Origin: Variovorax sp.
Lineage (GTDB): Bacteria; Pseudomonadota; Gammaproteobacteria; Burkholderiales; Burkholderiaceae_C
Reading direction: 5' to 3'
Assembly (NCBI GenBank): GCA_028292835.1
Contig: JAQGLP010000302.1
Location: 1 to 6,346, forward strand
Length of the DNA stretch: 6,346 bases
In this document: one piece after another, positions 1 to 5,074 of the stretch
How positions within the stretch are numbered: the first letter of the stretch is position 1
Layout of the letters: every line of letters begins with the position of its first letter
Program-made: the position numbers and the translations under genes
The notes under the pieces: model-generated
Database searches by the model: none
What the model was told of the DNA's origin: nothing
The model's input: only the letters and a program-made list of their open reading frames with translations

Positions 1-299
1 GCGCCGGCGGCCAGCAGGCTGCCCAGCGCCGACACCGCCAGCGTCTGCAGCGCGCCCCAGCCCACCCTGGACAGGAAGCCGCCCGAGAGGTCCGGCGGGA
101 AGAACTCGGCGACGAAACGACCCATGAGCCGCAGCGACCCGGCCGAGCCGAGCGCCCGGTAGTCGATGGCGAGGTAGGCAAAGCTCGCGCCGACCGCGGC
201 CAGGATCAGCAGAACGACCGCGAGGCAGCGCAGGCAGGGCGGCGGCGGCCCGGGTGCGGCCGCCTGCAGGGACAGGGCGCCTGGTTTTTTCGCCGTCAT
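1..299 (-). CDS. phnE: ABC importer permease, PhnE family (second permease), 3' part beyond the window
   Basis: Only the first 99 codons are in the window. The peptide begins MTAKKPGALSLQAAAPG, has a proline run (18-21), a first membrane helix at about 26-45 (LAVVLLILAAVGASFAYLAI), and then an EFFPPDLSGGFL segment (65-76). This segment matches the conserved FFPPDxS stretch before the core helices of PhnE-type permeases. A second hydrophobic segment starts near residue 83 and continues past the edge. The ATG at 297-299 overlaps the stop of the first permease gene by four bases. It is therefore likely a paralogous partner forming a heteromeric pore, rather than a duplicate of separate function. 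Family placement comes from the short FFPPD motif, hydropathy and operon position. Confidence 0.8.
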   Translation of the reverse strand, partial: MTAKKPGALSLQAAAPGPPPPCLRCLAVVLLILAAVGASFAYLAIDYRALGSAGSLRLMGRFVAEFFPPDLSGGFLSRVGWGALQTLAVSALGSLLAAG

Positions 300-1147
300 G
301 CCAGCAGCCTGCGCAATGCGTTGCTCAAGGCATCCGCCAGCAACACCAGGACGAGGAACACCAGCAGGATGCTGCTGGCCTCGCCGCCGTTGAGCATCTT
401 CATGGACTGGTCCATCAGCTGCCCCAGGCCCCCGGCGCCGACGAAGCCCATCACGACCGAGGCGCGCACGGCGCATTCCCAGCGGTAGACGGTGTACGAG
501 GCCAGCTCTTGCGCGGTGTGGGGCAGCAGGCCGTAGAGCAGCGCGGCGATGCGGCCGCTGCCGGCTTCGAGCAACGCGCGCGCGGGCCGCGTCTCGGTGG
601 ACTCCAGAATTTCGGCGTACACCTTGCCGAGCATGCCGCCGTAGGTGAGGGCCAGCGCCAGCACGCCCGCCCCCGGACCAAGGCCGAGCGCGCGCACAAA
701 GAGGAGCGCCCAGACGATTTCCGGGACCGCCCGCAGCGCCATCAGCAGCGCGCGCGCGGTCTGGCGGACGACCAGCGCCCGCACCCGGCCCGGCCCCGGG
801 CCCAAGCGCGACACCGACAGCGCGCGCGTGGTCGCAAAGGCCAGGGGCACGGCGATCAGGAAGGCCAGCGCAGTGCCGGCGGTGGCCATCGCCAGCGTCT
901 CGAGCGTGGCACGCGCCAGCAGCGCCAGGAACGCTGTCGAAGCTGCGGGCGGCAAGAAGCCCGCGAGAAAGTCGCCGATCACGGCGAGGTTGCCGCTCGT
1001 GAACAGTGCCCAGGGATTGAATTCGGCCAGCACCAGCATCGGCCATGCGACGGCCAGCGCCACCAGGAGCCACCCGATGCGCCGCCGCGCCGCCGGATCG
1101 TGCCGCGGTGCCTCCAGCCGCGCGGCGGACAGGTCGTGCGCGCTCAC
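296..1147 (-). CDS. phnE: ABC importer permease, PhnE family (first permease)
   Basis: This 283-residue inner-membrane permease forms half, or part, of the translocation pore. Hydrophobic segments are visible near residues 24-42, 83-105, 131-152, 158-180 and 257-277. The cytoplasmic coupling (EAA) loop is EAGSGRIAALLYGLLP (194-209), followed by the family's VMGFVGAGGLGQLM (232-245). RAVPEIVWALLF (139-150) is also a typical PhnE segment. The start is the GTG at 1145-1147, which overlaps the ATPase stop by four bases. The same frame stays open for about 200 codons further upstream through the ATPase gene, but that extension is the arginine/alanine-rich shadow expected at this GC content and is not part of the protein. 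The stop overlaps the ATG of a second permease gene (ATGA, 296-299), pointing to one coupled operon. Confidence 0.93.
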   Translation of the reverse strand: MSAHDLSAARLEAPRHDPAARRRIGWLLVALAVAWPMLVLAEFNPWALFTSGNLAVIGDFLAGFLPPAASTAFLALLARATLETLAMATAGTALAFLIAVPLAFATTRALSVSRLGPGPGRVRALVVRQTARALLMALRAVPEIVWALLFVRALGLGPGAGVLALALTYGGMLGKVYAEILESTETRPARALLEAGSGRIAALLYGLLPHTAQELASYTVYRWECAVRASVVMGFVGAGGLGQLMDQSMKMLNGGEASSILLVFLVLVLLADALSNALRRLLA

Positions 1148-1980
1148 CGGCAGTCCGAGGACAGGAAAGGGCGCTGCGGCGCGAGGGCCGCCGACGGGCT
1201 GGAGAAAGCCAGTGGCCCACCCTGGGTCGGCAGCCCGCCGCCCTCGCTCGCGTAGAGCGCGAGCAGCATGTCTTCGGTGACTTGGTCGGCGCGGCGGTCG
1301 AAGGCCACGCGCCCGTCGCGCAGCCCCACGATACGCGGGAACCAGCGCAGCGCCAGATCGACCGCGTGCAGCGAGGCGACCAGCGTGGCGCCGGTCGATT
1401 CGCTCTGCGCCACCAGCTGGCCGACCGCCGCGTCGGCCAGCGTCGGATCGAGCGCCGAGACGGGCTCGTCGGCCAGCAGCAGGGCCGGACGCTGGTACAG
1501 CGCGCGGGCGATGCCCACGCGCTGCAGCTGCCCGCCGGAGAGGCGGTCGCAGCGGTCGAACAGCCGGTCGTCGAGCGCCAGCCGCGCCAGCACCTCGCGC
1601 GCCCCTTCGATGTCGGCCGGGTAGAGCAGCGAGCCGAGCGCGCGCGCGGTCGACCACTGGCCGAGACGGCCCGCCAGCACGGCCGTGACCACGCGCAGCC
1701 GCGGCGCGATCGGCGGCCCCTGGTGCACGGTGCCGATGCGCGCGCGCAGCCGGCGCAACGCCGGCGCACCCAGCCGCCACGGGTCGGCATCGAGCAGTCG
1801 CACCTGGCCTGCGCCCGGTCGCATCCCGGCGCCCAGCACCCGCAGCAACGTCGTCTTGCCCGCGCCGGACGGCCCGACGACGGCAAGCCGCTCGCCCGCG
1901 CCCGCCGCCAGCGACACGCCCTGCAGCGCCCGCTGGCCGTTGGGGTGCGCCAAGCCGACGCCGTCGAGCGCGAAGCTCAC
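1144..1980 (-). CDS. phnC: ABC importer ATP-binding protein, PhnC family
   Basis: This is the cytoplasmic ATPase that powers the importer. All nucleotide-binding motifs are intact in the 278-residue product: Walker A GPSGAGKTT (36-44), Q-loop Gln87, signature LSGGQLQRVGIARAL (147-161), Walker B LLLADE (167-172), D-loop SALD (175-178) and switch His205 (SLHAVDLAL). The WSTARALGSLL stretch before the signature (109-119) resembles the insertion typical of PhnC-type ATPases. Length is normal for the family. It starts at a GTG 19 bases after the binding-protein stop, with a GGGAG ribosome site. Its TGA overlaps the GTG of the permease gene (GTGA, 1144-1147). Assignment to PhnC-like rather than another ABC ATPase rests on motifs plus the neighbouring genes; substrate cannot be read from the ATPase. 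Confidence 0.93.
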   Translation of the reverse strand: MSFALDGVGLAHPNGQRALQGVSLAAGAGERLAVVGPSGAGKTTLLRVLGAGMRPGAGQVRLLDADPWRLGAPALRRLRARIGTVHQGPPIAPRLRVVTAVLAGRLGQWSTARALGSLLYPADIEGAREVLARLALDDRLFDRCDRLSGGQLQRVGIARALYQRPALLLADEPVSALDPTLADAAVGQLVAQSESTGATLVASLHAVDLALRWFPRIVGLRDGRVAFDRRADQVTEDMLLALYASEGGGLPTQGGPLAFSSPSAALAPQRPFLSSDCR

Positions 1981-1989
1981 GCCGGGTGG

Positions 1990-1994
1990 CTCCC
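1990..1994 (-). promoter_or_regulatory. Ribosome binding site of the ATPase gene
   Basis: GGGAG on the minus strand lies 9 bases before the GTG at 1978-1980. It supports that GTG as the start of the ATPase. An ATG at 2001-2003 overlaps the binding-protein stop but is out of frame, and I find no other in-frame start codon between the two genes. Confidence 0.6.
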
Positions 1995-1999
1995 GGGCG

Positions 2000-2857
2000 T
2001 CATTTGACCAAGCCGGCCGACTTGGCCGCAGCCTCGATGCCGTCGTAGTTCGACGACTTCGTGGGCACGAACCTGCTGGCGCGCTGCAGGTCCATGATTT
2101 CCTTGTGGGCCGGGTTGGCCGGGTCCAGCTTCAGGAAGGCCTGGGTCAGCTTTTGGGTCAGGGCGGGATCGAGGCCGGGGCGCACCGTCCAGTTGTAGTC
2201 GTGGTAGGTGGGGGTGGTGGCCAGCACGCGCACCTTGGCGGCGTTGGGGTTGCGGGCTTCGCTCAGCTTCTCCCAGACCGACGCGTTGAGCACGCCTGCC
2301 TCGGCGCGCGAGGCCGCGACGAAGGCCACCGTGGCGTCGTGCGCGCCCGAGAACGCGACCGTCTTGAAATCTTTCTCGGGATCGATGCCGGCCTGCAGCA
2401 GGTAGTAGCGCGGCATCAGGCTACCCGAGGTCGAGGAGGGCGCTCCGAAGGCGAAGGTCTTGCCCTTCAGGTCGGCCAGCGTCCGGGCGGTGCTCGCGGT
2501 CGGAACGATGAACTTGCTGGTGAACACCTCGTCCTCGGCGCGCTGCACGATTGGCGTCGCGCCGCCGTGCGTGCGGATGCGCGCCTGCACGAAGGTGAAG
2601 CCGCCGAGCCAGGCCATGTCGATCTTGTTGGTGGCCAGACCCTCGACCACGGCGGCGTAGTCGGTGACGGGCGTGAACTGCACGTCCAGCCCCGTTTCCT
2701 TTTTCAGGTAATCGCCCAGCGGCGTGAACTTGCGCTGCAGCTCGGTCGGCGCCTCGTCCGGAATGGCGGAGACGCGCAGCACGGTGGCCTGGGCGAACGC
2801 GCCGAAGGCGGCGAACGAGAGAGACAGCGCAAGCGCCAGTCGGATCGGGTTTTTCAT
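2000..2857 (-). CDS. phnD: PhnD-family periplasmic binding protein of an ABC importer, putative selenium oxyanion (or phosphonate) binder
   Basis: The 285-residue product is a periplasmic solute-binding protein that would capture a small tetrahedral oxyanion and hand it to the permeases encoded downstream. It has a clear Sec signal peptide: Lys/Arg at 2-6, a hydrophobic stretch 7-21, and likely cleavage after AFA at 22. Family marks are DYAAVVEGLATNKIDMAWLGG (start at 66), the oxyanion-loop motif PSSTSG (140-145), GAHDATVAFVAA (start at 171) and YHDYNW (218-223). PSSTSG is the helix-N-terminus motif that holds phosphonate in PhnD proteins. Classical PhnD has AW-Tyr-Gly-Asn where this protein has AWLGG. 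The frame is open upstream as far as an ATG at 3052, but that start lies inside selC. The ATG at 2857 begins the signal peptide and is preferred, although no Shine-Dalgarno sequence precedes it. Binding-protein identity is secure. Substrate is inferred from the adjacent selABC genes and from my recollection of a PhnD-like subfamily named for selenate. Confidence 0.9.
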   Translation of the reverse strand: MKNPIRLALALSLSFAAFGAFAQATVLRVSAIPDEAPTELQRKFTPLGDYLKKETGLDVQFTPVTDYAAVVEGLATNKIDMAWLGGFTFVQARIRTHGGATPIVQRAEDEVFTSKFIVPTASTARTLADLKGKTFAFGAPSSTSGSLMPRYYLLQAGIDPEKDFKTVAFSGAHDATVAFVAASRAEAGVLNASVWEKLSEARNPNAAKVRVLATTPTYHDYNWTVRPGLDPALTQKLTQAFLKLDPANPAHKEIMDLQRASRFVPTKSSNYDGIEAAAKSAGLVK

Positions 2858-2911
2858 GAGGGGAGACCGGTGAGGGAAGGACCGCGTGAACGCGCGGCAA
2901 CATGCCATTGT

Positions 2912-2934
2912 AAAAAGCGCCGTCGCGCGGCGCT
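2912..2934 (-). terminator. Intrinsic terminator downstream of selC
   Basis: On the minus strand a perfect 7-bp stem (AGCGCCG with CGGCGCT, loop CGCGA) is followed immediately by T residues: a run of five, the first of which closes the stem. It begins 40 bases after the CCA end of tRNA-Sec and lies before the binding-protein gene, so it should end the selABC transcript. The stem is short but all strong pairs apart from the last A-T. The T-run is modest, so some read-through into the transporter genes is plausible. Confidence 0.75.
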
Positions 2935-2974
2935 GGCCGGGCTGCGCGTCAGCGCTTGAGCGGTCAGGCCCAGG

Positions 2975-3070
2975 TGGCGGGGAGGAGAGGGAGTCGAACC
3001 CTCCCGGCGACGCGTGGCGCCACCCACCGGGTTTGAAGCCCGGCCGTCCCACCAGGGACGCTTCCTCCCC
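2975..3070 (-). tRNA. selC: tRNA-Sec (anticodon UCA)
   Basis: Folded by hand on the minus strand, this is a complete bacterial tRNA-Sec of 96 nt including an encoded CCA. The acceptor stem has 8 pairs (GGGGAGGA with TCCTCCCC). A 6-pair D stem (CGTCCC with GGGACG) closes a 4-nt TGGT loop. The anticodon arm is CCGGG-CTTCAAA-CCCGG, with TCA at 3034-3036. The long variable arm has 7 pairs (GGTGGCG with CGTCGCC, two of them G-U). The T arm is GAGGG-TTCGACT-CCCTC, then discriminator G and CCA. The 8+5 acceptor/T-stem geometry and the long D stem distinguish tRNA-Sec from tRNA-Ser and suit recognition by SelA and SelB. I see no separate promoter before it, so it is probably processed from a selAB-selC transcript. 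Confidence 0.98.
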
Positions 3071-3139
3071 TCAAGCCGCGAACACGGCAATCCTTGGGTC
3101 GCGTCGCCGCGATCCGGCAGCACAGCGCCCCTTGTTCAT
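3071..3139 (-). other. selB-selC spacer with a 22-codon open frame
   Basis: These 69 bases separate the selB stop from the first base of tRNA-Sec. On the minus strand they hold an ATG directly after the selB TGA, in the same frame as selB, giving 22 codons (MNKGRCAAGSRRR...) and a TGA flush against selC. No Shine-Dalgarno sequence or known domain is visible, and the peptide is arginine/alanine-rich as expected for random high-GC sequence. I regard it as a probably non-coding leader that is removed when the tRNA is processed. I see no convincing promoter for selC here. Confidence 0.3.
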
Positions 3140-5074
3140 TCAATGCGCAGGTTCGCTGCGCAATCCGAAAAGCGCCGTGTCGGGCCGCATCAGGTGGCTT
3201 TCCTTGACCCGCCGCGTGTAGCCGATGCGGTCGAAAAATTCCAGCAGCTGGATGGCGCGCTTGCGCCCGAGGCCGGTCGCGTCGCGGAAGCTCGCGGCCT
3301 GCAGTCCGCCGGCCTGCGCCAGGCGCTCGCGCGCCAGCCCGGCGAGCCGCTCCACGGTGGCCGCAGGATAGTACAGGTCCTTGACGACCTGGAACACCGC
3401 GCCGCGCCGCGCGAGGCTGGCGAGCGTCTGGCGCACCACCGCCTCGGACGCGCCACAGTCCCTGGCGAGATCGCGCACCCAGGGCGGATCGAAGCCGCCG
3501 TCGAGCAGGGCGGGCAGGAGCTTCTGCGCCAGCCGCTCCTCGGCTTCGCTCAGGCGCGCCGCATGCGAGGGCAGGTGCAGCCACGTCGCGCTGCGCTGCA
3601 GGGCCCCCTGCGCCAGCAGCGCCGCGAGCGTCTGTCGCCACAGGGCATCGCTCGCGCGCGGCGCGGCGAGGCGCTTGAGCCGGCGCGCGTCGGGACCGAC
3701 CTCGTCGGGCCAGTCGCGATGGAATCCGGCCAGCCGCTCGACGGTCTGCCGCTGCAGCGCCGCGAAGTGCGCGGGTGCGATCACGGCGGCCTCCGGACGG
3801 CCGGCGTCCAGCCGCAGCGCATCGGCGGGCAGTGGCAGCGCGGACGCACCGGACAGGGCCAGCGTGCGCACCAGCCGGTCCAGGTCGACTCCGAGCGGCG
3901 CGCCCGCCAGCAGGGCGCCAATTACCGCGTTGCGTCCGGGCAGTGCCCAGGCGGCGAGCGCCTGCAGGCGCTCGGCCGTGCGACGGTAGCGCACCGGCGC
4001 GAAGGGGTCGAGCACCCGGATGCCGGCGAGGGTGCGCGTGGCCGAGGCGTCGCGCAGCACGCCCCGGTCGCCGTGCCAGGCACCCACGGCCTCGCGCAGC
4101 ACCAGCTGCGCCAGCGCCGTGTCGCCGGGCGCCAGCGTGTCGCGGTCGAGCAGCGCGACGGAGCCCATCACATCGCCGGCACCGAGGTGGACGTGCACCA
4201 CGGTGCCCGGGCGCAGCGCGTGCGCCTCGTCGCGCCACAGCGTCAGCTGCACGTCGAGGCGCACGCTTGCCAGCGCGATGCCGGGCGCACACACCCAGTC
4301 GCCGCGCCGCACCTCGTCCTTGCCGACGCCGGCCAGCGCCAGCGCGCAACGCTGGCCGGCATGGGCCGTCTCGACCTGCACGTCCTGCGCATGCAGGCCG
4401 CGCACGCGCACCGGTCGGCCGGCCGGCATCAGCAGCAGCTCGTCCCCCACCCGCACCGTGCCGCCGTAGGCGCTGCCCGTCACCACGGTGCCGACGCCCG
4501 GCAGCGTGAACGCACGGTCCACGGCCAGCCGGAAGGCCAGGGCATCGTCGTGCGCGCGCACCGTGCGCGCCGCTTCGACCAGGTGGCGGCGCAGCGCCTC
4601 CATCCCCTCGCCGGTGAGCGCCGAGACCTCGAACGCCGGCGCGCCGGCGAGCGATGTCGGCGCCAGCAGCGCCTCGACCTGCGCCCGCACCTCGGCCAGC
4701 CGTGCTTCGCGCACCGTGGCGTCGAGGCGGTCGATCTTGGTGATGGCGACGGTGGCCCGCGCGAGGCCGAGCAGCGCGACCACGGCCAAGTGCTCGCGCG
4801 TCTGCGGCATCACGCCGTCGTCGGCCGCCACCACCAGCAGGGCGTGGTCGATGCCGGTGGCGCCGGCCAGCATGGTGTGCAGCAACCGCTCGTGGCCCGG
4901 CACGTCGACGAAGCCGAGCGAGACGCCATCGGGCGTCGTCAGGTAGGCATAGCCGAGCGCGATGGAAATGCCGCGGCGCTTTTCCTCGGGCAGGCGGTCG
5001 GTGTCGACGCCGGTCAGCGCGCCGACCAGCGTGGTCTTGCCGTGGTCGATGTGACCGGCGGTACCGACGATCAT
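3140..5074 (-). CDS. selB: Selenocysteine-specific translation elongation factor SelB
   Basis: SelB is a GTPase that binds Sec-tRNA(Sec) and the SECIS hairpin of selenoprotein mRNAs and delivers Sec at UGA codons on the ribosome. The 644-residue product opens with the G1 loop GHIDHGKT (7-14), followed by RRGISIALGYAY (33-44, switch I), DVPGHER (57-63, G3) and TKID (112-115, G4). EF-Tu-like beta-barrel domains follow to about residue 370. The remainder is the winged-helix region that reads SECIS RNA, ending in the typical last winged helix RKRAIQLLEFFDRIGYTRR (604-622). E. coli SelB is 614 residues, so this is a full-length protein. The ATG overlaps the selA stop by four bases (ATGA, 5071-5074). 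I see no good Shine-Dalgarno sequence, so translation probably depends on coupling to selA. The tRNA partner selC lies 69 bases downstream on the same strand. Confidence 0.98.
   Translation of the reverse strand: MIVGTAGHIDHGKTTLVGALTGVDTDRLPEEKRRGISIALGYAYLTTPDGVSLGFVDVPGHERLLHTMLAGATGIDHALLVVAADDGVMPQTREHLAVVALLGLARATVAITKIDRLDATVREARLAEVRAQVEALLAPTSLAGAPAFEVSALTGEGMEALRRHLVEAARTVRAHDDALAFRLAVDRAFTLPGVGTVVTGSAYGGTVRVGDELLLMPAGRPVRVRGLHAQDVQVETAHAGQRCALALAGVGKDEVRRGDWVCAPGIALASVRLDVQLTLWRDEAHALRPGTVVHVHLGAGDVMGSVALLDRDTLAPGDTALAQLVLREAVGAWHGDRGVLRDASATRTLAGIRVLDPFAPVRYRRTAERLQALAAWALPGRNAVIGALLAGAPLGVDLDRLVRTLALSGASALPLPADALRLDAGRPEAAVIAPAHFAALQRQTVERLAGFHRDWPDEVGPDARRLKRLAAPRASDALWRQTLAALLAQGALQRSATWLHLPSHAARLSEAEERLAQKLLPALLDGGFDPPWVRDLARDCGASEAVVRQTLASLARRGAVFQVVKDLYYPAATVERLAGLARERLAQAGGLQAASFRDATGLGRKRAIQLLEFFDRIGYTRRVKESHLMRPDTALFGLRSEPAH

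Noticed and set aside
1147..1780. An extension of the first permease upstream through the ATPase gene, making a 494-residue fusion
   Set aside because: The extra residues are Arg/Ala-rich without domain character, while the overlapping ATPase frame has every ABC motif intact. The GTG at 1147 gives a normal-length permease.
1045..2959. Long plus-strand frames antisense to the ATPase and binding-protein genes
   Set aside because: Low-complexity, domain-free translations opposite intact, motif-complete genes; best explained as GC-driven shadows.
2858..2974. A riboswitch or SECIS element in the selC to binding-protein gap
   Set aside because: Apart from the terminator hairpin I see no extended paired structure or known aptamer motif, and there is no in-frame UGA selenoprotein codon beside it.
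2857..3052. An N-terminal extension of the binding protein starting at 3052, or at the ATG 2906-2908
   Set aside because: The first start lies inside tRNA-Sec. The second would put 17 residues, including CCR and several arginines, before a well-formed signal peptide that begins at 2857, and neither has a ribosome binding site.
2975..3070. The selC 3' end as an integration site for a genomic island
   Set aside because: tRNA-Sec genes can serve as attachment sites, but no integrase, direct repeat of the tRNA 3' end or change in base composition is visible downstream in this window.
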